Made by a program: the position numbers and the translations under genes. The notes beneath the pieces are model-generated. The model was not told the origin of the DNA and searched no databases. It saw nothing but the letters and a program-made list of their open reading frames with translations. 64,000 nt of DNA from Patiria pectinifera. Taxonomy: Eukaryota; Echinodermata; Asteroidea; Valvatida; Asterinidae. Position 1 is the stretch's first letter, and the number at the start of each line of letters is the position of its first letter. This document shows positions 20,925 through 31,825 of this stretch, one piece after another. The stretch spans positions 11,675,501 to 11,739,500 of the forward strand of contig CM057146.1 of the NCBI GenBank assembly GCA_029964075.1, read 5' to 3'.

Positions 20925-23345
20925 GATTTAGGTAAACATTTTGTCTCATTAATAATCTGTTTCGATATTTATGCTGCATTTTGATTGAATCAAGACAGTA
21001 GCACGGGAGGAAATTTTTCACGCGATAGGTCATAAGGAAAAAAAATGCCATGTTTTTATTTAGGTTACCTTAAGTTTGTAATTAAGCATGTCAAAAAAAG
21101 GAAGATATTATCTAAATACGTTAATATTTGTATTTTGAAAAGACGTCGGATTTTTCTCGATGTATTATCCTTTAAAGTTTTGGTTGTTGCACTCGAAAAA
21201 GTAGAAGATTTTTTAATAAACTCACTAGACTGGTTATTCCATTCAAAAAATAAAGTATTTGACTTAAAGTTATATTTATGATTCGATTGTGATTCTTTAA
21301 CTTTAAATTTGAATAGCCTACATTTTAAATTTTAATCATAACATCACTTTAAATGAGTGAATGTAGCTTTAATGATTCACATTTCATATATTCTTGTAAT
21401 GTAAACATATTTCGACTAAGTATAGATTCAACTTTTGTGACTGACTCAATTGTCATTGAATTTCAATGAAACTTTTTTCTTTCACGGCCTGTTTGTCAAA
21501 TAGTAGAACATTGCTGTGCATCACAGTCTACTAACATTCGTATGATAATTGTACGTTATTCAAACATTTAGACGTGCTTTTCGTGGAAATCAAAAGCAGT
21601 CTTATGTGCAATTGTAAAAAAAACCTTATTGTTTTGGATCCTCGTTCAGTCGTACTACTGCATGCTTGCTGAGTTAGAGCTCACGCCCTGGCGTAAATTT
21701 AGTGTGTAACTTGTCATATACCTTAAACGGCAAATTATTGCTGACTTGTTTTTGTTTGATTGCTGGAGTTTTTAAAGGTGTACTCAATGGATGGACAGTT
21801 AAAGGTATAATGATAGGATCATTTGCATTTATCCCAAACGTAACCTGCCGAATTATTATCATAAAGCTCACTTGGTACGTACTGTATACGAAACACCCCG
21901 TGAAAATATTCCGTCTGGCTTGCTGTCATTTAAGGGGCCCATGCAATGTAATTTTTAATGCAATCCTAGCAAACGCACCTTTGTGTTCCCTTTATCCCTA
22001 TTTTCAATTTTCGGTTCGCCATTTTCAAGGGTATTTTGGTGCCTTTTGGAGGTTTATGCTAATACGAATTTCCATATTCATGAGCAAAACTGTGATGTCA
22101 TCTCATGCAGAAACATCAATGTAATACAGCTACAGTTTCAGCACCAAAAGTTGCCCGAATTTTGAATATTTCGCTGTCCTAAATGTTCTTTTCTTTTAGT
22201 GTTTTGTTGTTGTGTCAGTACATGGCAGTTAGCCGATGAACACATGTTTCTCACAAATGTTTAAATGAACAAATGTTTGCTTTCACAATTTGAACAGAAA
22301 ACACCTAATATGAACAGTGTATTCCTAAAATGACATAACAGGAACAACGCCCTCAGTTGTCCGGAAAAGAATGGACATTTTAAAATGTGCAAAGAAGTGC
22401 ACCTTTCAATAAAAATAATCAAACAGGGATGTCAAATAGTTTTCATACATTTAAGAGGATTAGAAAGTTGCACAAAATACGTTCCTAAGAAATATTCACT
22501 TCACAGGCCCTTTAAAAGAAATCCAGAAATATGGGAGATTTTTAACGATCAGGTAATTGACTGATCTTTGGAAATAAAAAGTGCAGTTAAGTCGTGCTTC
22601 ATGATCAGAAGGTCACGCTTGGTTTTTCACTGTTTTATCCCAAACGTATAATAACCAGTAGCTGAAACTTCATTAGGTTAGGTTTTGAAAGTTGTACTTT
22701 GGAGTTTGAGTGGTGTTATTATTGGAAACGAACAAAATGCATGAAACGCAAGTGATCCTATTGTCTTCAGTTCAGTTTTAGGTGGGGCGGCTTTGCTTTC
22801 GGTGACTACATACTGTGAAAGAAATATTTAAGATTTTGTTTAACTTTTACTAATATCTCTTGTCAAATGGATTGATAGCAGGTTGGTTGACATAACCAAT
22901 CATTGGTTAAACAGCCACATATTGGTTAATATGTGTTCAACCAATCGGATTGGTAGGACACATATTATTCAATATTGGTTCCTTCCACCAATCTGTTTTG
23001 GGGTGTAGTCCATACAATTTCAAATGCTCTAAACAACGTTTTTATTGTTTTAAATGAAAAAAAAACGGGTTTCCCGCTGTTTTAAAAGTAAAATAACGTG
23101 ATTTTAGAAAATGCTCATACCAAGAATCTTTTAAGACACTCTGGAAAAAGTATTTTATTAAAAAAAATGTGGTTTTAAAGCTTTTTAAAGAAACGTTTGG
23201 TTAGAAATCGTGATTCTATAAAGATAAAGACCTTCTTGTGTTAAACCGATTATGACTATACTGCATCAAAGAGTTGTCGAAAGATTATTGTAATTGATTG
23301 AAATATTGCATTAAATTATTAAACTACTTTCATTCTTTACTAAAT
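20925..23345 (+). repeat. Lectin-array spacer block, copy 4
   Basis: This spacer copy follows gene 7 and is closest to copy 3, especially 21567-22860 against 13728-14990. Near 22879-23018 it contains about 140 bases rich in CCAAT and ATTGG words that the other copies lack, probably another small insertion with poorly defined ends. Confidence 0.7.
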
Positions 23346-23403
23346 ATCACGTAGTAGAAAACAATGTTTCTTCGTTTTCAGGGGGGAAAATCGCTACGAG
23401 GTG

Positions 23404-23587
23404 AGGCCGATTCATAGTTCATGCGAATGCGAATGCGATGCGAATTTGACGTCACGAAGTATTCGCTGCAAAATTCACCTGGAGTTGAAATGTGTTCAAA
23501 GTTTGCGAATTCGCAGCGCGAAAACTCCTTCTGACGTCACAAATTGGCGTTCGCGTTCACTTTCGCGCCGAGGCCATGAACCGGCCT
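23404..23587. mobile_element. Small MITE, 184 bp
   Basis: Ends are AGGCCGATTCAT and its inverted counterpart (ATGAACCGGCCT). The interior is rich in GCGAATGCG and TGACGTCA words. Paralogous sequence near 26550-26580 runs through without it (CATGTTGAATTGTTTCGC), so it is an insertion. The target duplication is not clear, and no superfamily is assigned. Confidence 0.5.
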
Positions 23588-23961
23588 TTACATGTTGAAT
23601 TATTTCGCTGCCGTTGAAGAAATTAAAATGTTTGAAAACTTGACATGAAAAGAGTCGATACTGTATCGTATTTCGGGTGGTTTACGAAATACTGGACACC
23701 AAACATCAAGGCGTTATTGGGAACTCAGCTCTGTAATGAGGAAGTTGTCATGTGGCGACTATGCAAAATAAAAGGAGCTTTTCGGCACAACAAAAATAGC
23801 GTGTTCTTTCACGTGTTAGCCTAGTGATCCTCCGTTCATTTCTGGAGGAACTAGACTAAAACATGTATTATAACACTGAGCCATCTCCACCCACTAAGTG
23901 CAGGAATGGATAAAAAAAAAACACCAAAAATCTGCCTCTTTATCTGTGAAATTAACATGTA

Positions 23962-24150
23962 CACTGTGAAAACGTTGGGCAAAATGGGTTGATTATGTGG
24001 ACCAACGTTGGTCCACATATCTACAGGTTAAACTCTTGGGCAAATTCATCCGAATAGTTGAACAATTTTAACCTTAATGAGGTAATTTCAGACCAATGTT
24101 GGGTAGAAATATATTACCCAACAGTGTTTTACCCAACATTTTTTACAGTG
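23962..24150. mobile_element. TA-target MITE with CACTGT ends, 189 bp
   Basis: Terminal inverted repeats begin CACTGTGAAAACGTTGGG on the left, with a matching TTGGGTAA..TTTTTACAGTG type on the right. TA flanks it at 23960-23961 and 24151-24152. The empty site is readable at 15098 (ATGTATCG). A 26-bp perfect palindrome sits inside near 23994-24019 (half-site TATGTGGACCAAC). There is no coding capacity. Confidence 0.75.
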
Positions 24151-24770
24151 TATCGTTTGCTCTACAATGACGTATTGCCAAACGAATATGTATTGGATAA
24201 TACAATGTACGTCTCTTTTGACAGCTTTACTATACAATGAATACTTTTCCAAGAGCAAATGAACATTGTCAGATGTCATGCGTACGAAGCATGTGTGGTA
24301 AAGCAAGACAAAAATAGGTGTGCCATAAAATATGGTAGGCCTATGGCTTCTCTAAGCAAAACTGGGCTTAAGAATATGTAGAGGCTATGTATTTGTAAGT
24401 TACACGTCAATACTGTTTCTAATGCATTTTACACATATGTGATGGGCGACTCAATGTTGACATTTTCCATTAGGCCTAATCCACGGCTGGCGAAACATAA
24501 GTGTTACGGCAATAAATTACCAGCCTTATTTTGATGGGAAAAGAAAGAAAATGAAAGCTAATTTAGTAACCACACGATCTCCACCAAGGTGACCCACGGC
24601 ACGCTCCGCCTTTCCAACAATGAAAGTAGTCATGCCATCACAATACAACCCACGAAGCCAAAGCCAAACTAATATTCAGCAGAAATTCAGGGCCAAACAC
24701 ATTACACGCCACCAACGACTAGTGATCTTGACATTATAAGATTTCGACGGCCGAGCTATCGGCAGACTGA

Positions 24771-24778
24771 TATATGTA
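24771..24778 (+). promoter_or_regulatory. TATA box candidate of lectin gene 8
   Basis: TATATGTA precedes GTTGGTACAACTAGCTGC as in gene 4, about 160 bases before the ATG. It differs from the gene 4 version by a few bases, so promoter strength may differ. Confidence 0.35.
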
Positions 24779-24939
24779 GTTGGTACAACTAGCTGCTTGG
24801 TATTACTACATGGTATGAGAATGAACCAACTTGACGATAATACCACTGTCTGCGGATCTTTCATCATTGTTAAGGCAATCAAATCGCTGCATTGAAGTAG
24901 GAGTTACTTCCCTTGCATAACTGTATGATTATCCTAAGA

Positions 24940-25476
24940 ATGGCAGCTCTTCGTGATATTTTGGTTGCATTTCTGTTCGCCTTGGGAGGTTTTTCGACCT
25001 TGTCAGCTCTCTGCCCTCCGGGCTGGAAGGACTGGCATCAGTCATGCTACGCGATGTACTCGCATCATACTTGGAGCTGGGCAGATTCCTCAAAATTCTG
25101 CGAGAGTAAAAAAGGCCACCTTGTCGTGCCAGATTCACAGGCCGAGAACGATTTCTTATGGCGGATGGTGATGGAACGATTTCGGACCGTGCACAAACGC
25201 GGGGTCTGGATCGGCTGCAAACGTGAGTCCGTTAACGCAAGCTTCGTTTGCTCCGGGAATACTGAGGGTATGAACTTCAGCAACTGGGCCCCGGGTTATC
25301 CCAAACAAAAGGCTCGTCAGTGCGTCGCGTTGTTGAAGGCAGGCAACGGAACATGGAGAAGTATCAACTGCGTGCCAAACAAAGTGAGGTACGTCGTCTG
25401 CGAGATGCAAGATACTCCTCGAGTGCGCTGCCTGACAGCCGATTCAAACGGGCGCTTCGTCAGCTACTTACCGTGA
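24940..25476 (+). CDS. Secreted C-type lectin-like protein, array gene 8 (subfamily A)
   Basis: This gene encodes 178 residues in one exon. The ATG at 24940 (MAALRDIL) is conserved; an ATG 27 bases upstream, in frame, is ignored. The signal peptide is 23 residues. The CTLD starts CPPGWKDW, then SHHTWSWADSSKFC, GVWIGC, VNASFVC, MNFSNWAPGYPKQKARQC, SINC and VVC. Two sequons of the common type are present (NAS, NGT), and NFSN adds a third candidate (NFS). The C-terminal part and 3' flank match gene 7, while the 5' flank matches gene 4. No calcium-site motif is seen. It is the last lectin gene of the array in this window. Confidence 0.87.
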   Translation: MAALRDILVAFLFALGGFSTLSALCPPGWKDWHQSCYAMYSHHTWSWADSSKFCESKKGHLVVPDSQAENDFLWRMVMERFRTVHKRGVWIGCKRESVNASFVCSGNTEGMNFSNWAPGYPKQKARQCVALLKAGNGTWRSINCVPNKVRYVVCEMQDTPRVRCLTADSNGRFVSYLP

Positions 25477-25791
25477 AACTTAAGCGAGATTGGACAGCAA
25501 GTGCATAATGCATCGCAATGACATGATATGGAGGTACACATAATTGGGATTGGTGGCATTCCAATTTCTGTCATACTATTTGACGTGACTTTTTTAAACA
25601 AAGGACCCGGTAAAAGAGATGGGTTTTTTTTACCCATGGCTTCAAACTGAAAACAACAAAATAACCGTGAGACTCAACTTAAAACAAGGACAAAAACTGC
25701 GATGTGCCTTCTTTAGTAGTGTGCCCGCTCTGCATTTGGAAGGTAGGCCAGATATCTGGATTCGTCCTGTGTTTGTCATCAATACTTTGCA

Positions 25792-25797
25792 AATAAA
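25792..25797 (+). terminator. Polyadenylation signal candidate of lectin gene 8
   Basis: AATAAA lies 316 bases after the stop. The corresponding positions after genes 2 and 7 read ATTAAA-like and AAATGAAA, so the signal is intact only here if it is used at all. Confidence 0.3.
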
Positions 25798-25974
25798 AAA
25801 CTCCCAAAATATTCATGAATAATGTGCAGGATGTCCCCAAAAATGCACAACCATATTTCAGGTATATTCACGATACTGAATAGTTGTCACATGGGACGGA
25901 AAATTGGGGGATGGCTAGCGGTCATGCCCTTGACCCTTGCGTATGTTCACTTTGTATATACAATTTGTCATAAT

Positions 25975-26540
25975 GTAACAATTATTGCTGACTGATTTGA
26001 ATTACTGTTGAAATGTTGGAAGGTGTATATCAATGGATGGATAGTCAATTTTTAGGTATGGTGACTTCTATTTTTAGCACTAATTCAGTGGTAATAAACG
26101 TTTAAAATTTGGTTAGATTTCTACAGACACATCTTGCAAGAATAGATTGATAGACTGTAAAATTTCGATTCTCTCTAACGGAACGTTTTCATTTACTTTA
26201 TTGAGTGTTTTCGACAAAAATACGGTGATTTACAAAAGTGATGCCAAAATCGAGTTCCTTTACAGATACTCGCGGGAAAAACTGTATTAAACGATCTTAA
26301 AGTTGTTCACACCTGATTTTATATTGCAAAATGCGCATTTAAAGCTTTTCAAATAACCGTTTCGTCAAAAATCATGTTTCAAAACCCTTCTGGTTTGAGC
26401 CGATTACTGCATAAAAGTCTTATTTAAACGATTATTGTATTTGACTCAAATGTAAAATATTACATTACTTATTACATTTTATTTCATATACTTAATGTAC
26501 GATGCAGTAGAAAAAAACGTTCTAGTTCCTTCATTTCTTA
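25975..26540 (+). repeat. Lectin-array spacer block, partial copy 5
   Basis: This is a shortened, diverged version of the spacer block (TTATTGCTGACT, GGTGTATATCAATGGATGG, then the AACGTTTTC region). It marks the downstream edge of the regular duplication units. Confidence 0.55.
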
Positions 26541-27581
26541 AAACAAATAGAAACGAGTTTCATGTTGAATTGTTTCGCTGTGGTTGAAGAAATAAAGATG
26601 TTTTGAAACTCAACAAGGAAGGGGTCTATACTCTCAAACATTTCCAGTGACTGGTTCAAATGCAGGATCTATAATTGAAAGATATTGAGTATAGGCCTAC
26701 TAAATCCAATTTCTTGAAAATCGATGCGTGATCATGATACATGTATATGCAATTTTTTAAATAAAATTTGACCGATTCTACCCAACGATAAGAATTGATA
26801 TTCTGGACAGGTTGAAAGGTAAGAAAGTAGGAATATTTTTCTTCTTTCTCACTTTATGGGGAAAAGTTTGTTTATAACTCTCCTCTTAAAATAGGCCTAA
26901 CCCATTCCCTATACCCCAATATGGACAAAATATATCAATTGAACTGAAGAACCACAACGACGGCTTTATGAGGGGGTGGGGGAGGGGTTGAGAGAGAGCT
27001 GGAGGTTGGCACCGCTCCCCCCCCCCCTCCTCCCCCTCCCACACCCACCCTGCTCGCGATTGAGAACTGCGCAGAAAGTCCCATTGTGGCCCCACCCCTT
27101 TATACTTTCTGAAAACAAGAATTGGCTTTTTTATTATTTAAAGCCCCCCCCCCCAAAAAAAAGACCTCGCCCTTTGCAAATTTTACGGTTTTATATACAT
27201 GAACAACCCCTCCAAAACACTCAAATTTTAAAGGTTATGTAATTGGTGAGAGTGCAGCTATAGTTTGTTCAACAACTAGACTATGCTAGAGAATAATATT
27301 TCACAGCGAATCATCTGCAGCGCTCTGACTATAGAGTGTAGCGACCTCTTCACATGTAAGGAGCGAATAGAACTATAGTCGTGCTATTGGGCGTGGGTGT
27401 GAACTGTGCAATCTGCACACAGGCCTATTAACGGGAATATACATCATTTGCTTTTGCTGTAATTTTCAGAAATGGATGGAATTGGGGGTTGGAAATATAT
27501 AGCAAATATAGTTACACTGACTTTTTTGAGGTTTTGGGTTCGAAAATGCTATAAAAACCAAGAAAAACAATCATTTTCCTG

Positions 27582-27664
27582 TAGTCTGGTTCCCTGACTC
27601 CATATAAGAAGAAACAGAGCAGTTAACATACATTGGGGAATTGTAAGGTCAGGGAACCAAACTA
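27582..27664. repeat. 83-bp inverted-repeat unit
   Basis: TAGTCTGGTTCCCTGA at the left is matched by its inverse at 27649-27664 with one G-T type mismatch over 16 bases and about 50 bases between. It is either a very short MITE or a hairpin-forming transcript segment. Confidence 0.5.
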
Positions 27665-27752
27665 GCTGGCTTGTACCCGTTCATAGGTGTGTAATCGATT
27701 GCAAACAAGTGCAATGGTCAATTGGGGCCAGTATTAGAAAAAAAGCCAGTGT

Positions 27753-27786
27753 TTTCCAACGCTGGTTGGCCGACCAGCGTTGGAAA
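27753..27786. other. Perfect 14-bp hairpin
   Basis: TTTCCAACGCTGGT (27753-27766) pairs with its exact reverse complement at 27773-27786, leaving a 6-base loop. It is an isolated structure with no repeat context that I can recognise. Confidence 0.6.
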
Positions 27787-28379
27787 TTGATACAAAAATA
27801 CCACTTTTTAGTATACCAGGTGCCATGATTTTACAGGATGCTTTACACTGTCATTCACTAACAGTCCAGCAAGGTGTTTCAAAACGATTTGGTGGTGTTT
27901 GTTTTTTGATGTTTGCAAATGTTGTATTTTCCCTTTAATAACAAATGAATGCTTCCATACCAGAATCAGGAACTATATAGTGTTATTATAATAGTACTTT
28001 ATAATGAATACGTATTACTATAAATAACTCAGTGACTCTTAAAAAAAAGGTCTTCATTTCAGCACGCCTCCCTCCAAAACAGTTATGGATTTACCACTGC
28101 CAGCCCCCCCCCCCCCCAAATGTATAGGCTCTAGAACCGCGCCTGCCATACAATAAAGGTTATGTATATTGTAAATATAAATAATGCACACATAGATTTG
28201 GTCAAAAGTCTGCTAAAGTCATCATTCGTTGGGTGGTCTATGAAGGGAAATTCCACAGGCAGTTTTTTTACAAAGACGTTTGTTGTTTACAAAGAAAAAC
28301 CTTTATAATTTTTAAAATAAAATTAAAAAAAGGGAGACACTGTCTTGAAGACAGCCAATCGAGTATTGTCTTTTTGAGT

Positions 28380-28571
28380 CCCCCTTAATTAACCAGTGGG
28401 GTAGAAAACATATTGCGCTGATCTCGATATGCTGCAAAAAGACTGCTCCCATGTCCTGATGACCATGGGTAATAATTGTAAAGATTTTTGAGACACCGGT
28501 GTGAAGCGAAGCGCTGCACAACCATCACAAGTCATTAGTAACCAAAATGTGAAGGTCTCTGTCGAGTTATC
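28380..28571 (+). repeat. Orphan lectin 5' flank next to the inverted repeat
   Basis: It is related to 19060-19205 upstream of gene 7 (words TTACGCTGATCTC / TTGCGCTGATCTC, TGATGACCA, GAAGCG..GCTG, AAGGTCTCTG). It runs straight into arm 1 of the inverted repeat, which continues the same homology. No lectin coding sequence follows. Confidence 0.55.
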
Positions 28572-29153
28572 GAGTCCAAAACGTCGTTAAAATAACAATC
28601 ATGCCTAATGAGGAATACTGCAGTTCTGTTCTCTTTGGAAACAAACAAGGTTGCCATGAAGCGCAGACGCCATGGTATATTGGGTGTGTAATGTGATCAA
28701 CAAGAAATGATGCTCTTCGAGTCAGGCTACATATTAACAAATGCGACACTAGCATACGATGCAGTTGGTATTATTACGTCTAAATCATACCAATCTAAAG
28801 CAGCATTGAAAAACTGTCTACATTTCACAACGGATGTGCAAGTGCCCTTTTCAAAATTTTTTACCCCCCCCCAATAATGTGTTTGATATTGTCGTAAAAA
28901 AAGAACAACCGTTTGTCAATGCTGCTTTAGATTTGTATGCTTCAGACGTAATACTACCAACTGCATCGTATGCTAGTGTCGCATTTGTTAATATGAAGCC
29001 TGACTCGAAGGGCGTCATATCTTGTTTATCACATTACACACCCATTATACCATGGCGTCTGCGCTTCATTGCAACCGTGTTTGTTTCCAAGGAGAACAGA
29101 ACTGCAGAATTCCTCATTAGGTATGATTTTTATTTTGACGACGTTTTGGACTC
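28572..29153. repeat. Long inverted repeat derived from lectin 5' flank
   Basis: Arm 1 (28572-28814) and arm 2 (28911-29153) are both 243 bp and align without gaps in inverted orientation; I count about 18 mismatches by hand, near 93% identity. The spacer is 96 bases and includes a poly-C run. Both arms are related to the flanks of the lectin pseudogene (17395-17690) and gene 7 (19205-19470). A transcript across it would fold into a long hairpin. Reading frames through arm 2 (28834-29175) have no domain and are not called. Confidence 0.85.
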
Positions 29154-31078
29154 AAAATGGAAAACTGGCCTGTAAAGAAATTATAGTGCTCCTTACGCTT
29201 TTAAAATGTAATGCAAAGATTTTTAAAAGTGAATATCAATGTTGGTAGTAAATTTTGCTCTGGGTAACATGTATTCTTTGCAATGTGAACAAAATTGGTT
29301 TCACAATTTTCTCCTCTTTCACACCGACGGAAGGTGCCTTTTTTTTCTGAGCAAATTCCTCTTGTTTGTGATGCCCCCAGTTTTAAAAACGTTCCGCCGC
29401 CGCCGATTGGCGTATTACACGTGCAGGTGTTAGTACAAATTATACTCGCTTGTTAACTACACAATACGACCTTAATTTAGATCGTTCAGTCGCCAAAGGT
29501 TCATGCATTTGTTTTGTTTTATCTCGAAGGCCTTTTCATGACTGTAGACTTGAATCAAGGCGTATGGCAACCCGGACACGAAAAAAGACCATGCGAGTGG
29601 CAGGCTCGTTGGCTCCGTGCGCCGTCATCAGGGGCGTGATTCCCGCGGTGGGGGTGGGGTGGGGTACACTTTTTGACCGCGGGGATGGGCTATTGAATCA
29701 TCCCACACTTTTTTGTGATGAGAAAAAAATGAGGATTTTGAGGTATTTTCTGAACGTCACAGCAACTAAAATGTATTCAATAGCACTGGAAAGTGGAGAA
29801 ACAAAGTACCAAAGCTTCTACAAATCTAAACGCGACTATACATAATTGATAAATGAAATGGGGTAAGCAATAATTGTTGGAGTCCCCAGAATGTGGGAAG
29901 GCCTGTGGGCCACGACCAAGCAGCTAGGCAGCGGGATATCAGCCGATGGCTCGTCCGTTTATATTAAGTTGCCTTTTGACACCTTGAAAAACTGCCGATG
30001 ATGAACATAAATAACCCGCCAAAAGCGTGCAACCCAACAGGCGGCAGGGGCGGAACCAGACATTTTGGCAAAGGGGGGGGGGAGTTCATCAGCCGAACAA
30101 ATCTGCAATGTAGACAGGTTTTTTTCTCCGGACATTTTGGCCTCCGAAAATCGGGGGGGGGGGGGCTCGCACCATACTATTTGGGCGCAGTTCAAGTCCG
30201 ACGATTATTAATACTATATTATTACAGAAAAGCGTACAAATACCCCACGACAAAGCCGCCTCTGCTGTCCGTATGTTATTTGTGCACAGGTGGACGTTAT
30301 TGCCAGTATAGATTTTTTTGGGTTGTCAGAGCGGGGGGGGGGGGGTTTACATTATTTTCCGATAATTTCTATGAAAACAATGGACCCCACCCCTTCTTTA
30401 TAGGGACCAGGGCGACTCTTGTACAGTGCTAGAATTGGATTGTATCTGCCGGCGCGACGTCTTTCCATACATCGTGTCAAAAAAAGTCTTACTTATGATC
30501 GTAAATAACTATGTTGTTTGCAATTAACATATGGAATTAAATCCCCCAAATCGAAAATTTCAATGAGCTTTCAAATGAGACATCGCACGAAAAAAAATCG
30601 GCCCATACCAAGCGATCAATTATTTAATCTCAACTTTCGAATAGTGTGCGCAATTTCAGACCTGGAGCGCGTCAGTTAAAGCCAACTTTCAAATCTGAGT
30701 AAAGGCCTGCAAACTCAAACAAACAAATTTATTTGTTACAGGACATAATAGTCCTTCATATTTCGTTCGGAAAAGAAAATTCAAATTTTTTAAAACGCAC
30801 GTGGGCTCTATATACAATCTTTTAAAAATGTCATACTTTATAAAAAAATAAAATGTGTGCGTGACGATGCAGTATTTGGAAGATCTCTAAAAATGGATGC
30901 TGCTGATTGATATTTGTTATTCTTCCTTTTACCGACATTCTTAGCGCCGATAATACCCACCTCAGGCCAGTGTCAAAGCGGGGGGAGGGGGGTGCACAGT
31001 TGCAAATTGCAAACGGCTACAGATTTTAAAAGCGAGCCGGGAGGGGGGGGGGGGGAGCGCGAAGGGGCCGGTGTGACA
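29154..31078. other. Repeat debris with poly-G/C tracts
   Basis: There is no gene. The segment near 30041-30180 (GGGGCGGAACCAG, then TCTCCGGACATTTTGGCCTCC and poly-G) is related to 62700-62770 and, inverted, to 63835-63935. All three look like pieces of one MITE family with CAGGGGCGGATCC-type ends. Poly-G runs occur at about 30070, 30155, 30335 and 31041-31055. Frames crossing these runs are low-complexity. Confidence 0.45.
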
Positions 31079-31777
31079 GGTAATTCTGTCCCCATGGTAA
31101 ATGTGTCCCCCCGGACACATTTACCGGCTCGTGACCTGGTAAATGTGTCCGGGGGGACACTTTTACCTAGGTAGATTTGTCCCCCTCCAGGTAAAATTGT
31201 CCCCCTGCCCAGCGGTGAAAGTGTTCCCCCGGTAAATGTGTCCCTATGCAGTATATACTGAGGTCAGCAGCGTGTCGCGCGCGCCAGTACATGCTGCAAG
31301 ATATGTGGCAGTGATTATCACATGTGTACATATGCGTCTCCCTCTACAATGGAAATTCATCCAATAGGAAATGTCGTTACGCGCTATGATGGCAACACAG
31401 ACTAATCCAAGTAGGCGTTGTATCAATGAGACGAGGGCCATCGCCATGCATCGTCGCTGTATCGACCTATCGCGGTAGAATCGCGATAGATTTCACCGTA
31501 CTCCAAATCGAAACGGTGTGTTCACATATCATCTATTAGACCAAATTAAATATTTTTATATTCATGAAGGGCAGACTAAAAGTCCAAAATGTATACCTTG
31601 TAGAGTGAATTCATAAAAACAATAAAGAGAAGTGCCCTTCCGGGTTTCAAAAGAGGGGGATAAAAAACCCTGGGGGACAGAATTACCTGGAGGGGGACAA
31701 AATTAACGGGCCGGGGAGGACACTTTTACCTAGGTAATTCTGTCCCCCCGGACAGTTTTACCGGGGACAAAATTGCC
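31079..31777. mobile_element. Hairpin-rich nonautonomous element, 699 bp
   Basis: The left end GGTAATTCTGTCCCC is mirrored at the right end (GGGGACAAAATTGCC). Between 31096 and 31260 and again at 31665-31760 lie repeated modules of GGTAAATGTGTCCCCC type in alternating orientation; 31096-31125 is a 13-bp-stem hairpin. The middle section (31280-31660) recurs at 59838-60190. No transposase frame is seen. The superfamily is unknown, and a clear target duplication is not found. Confidence 0.6.
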
Positions 31778-31785
31778 TTACACAA

Positions 31786-31825
31786 CCCCCCCCCCCCCAC
31801 TAAAAAATTCCTGGCTACACCACTG
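31786..31825. mobile_element. 3' remnant of the CAGTGGCGTAG MITE
   Basis: Poly-C followed by AATTCCTGGCTAC.CCACTG equals the right end of the MITE at 32295-32478, and it is followed by the same AATACACG word. It marks the left edge of the first 460-bp tandem unit. Confidence 0.6.

Larger units (their letters stand above)
26541..28379. other. Intergenic, low-complexity and hairpins
   Basis: I see no gene. The stretch holds pyrimidine/purine-rich runs (26976-27060, poly-C at 27144-27154 and 28105-28118) and two short inverted repeats, at 27582-27664 and 27753-27786. The latter pair could be a miniature MITE and a small RNA hairpin, but nothing shows transcription. Confidence 0.4.

Noticed and set aside
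28834..29175. 113-codon frame through arm 2 of the inverted repeat
   Set aside because: Arm 1 and the related lectin flanks do not keep the frame, and it starts in a poly-C spacer.
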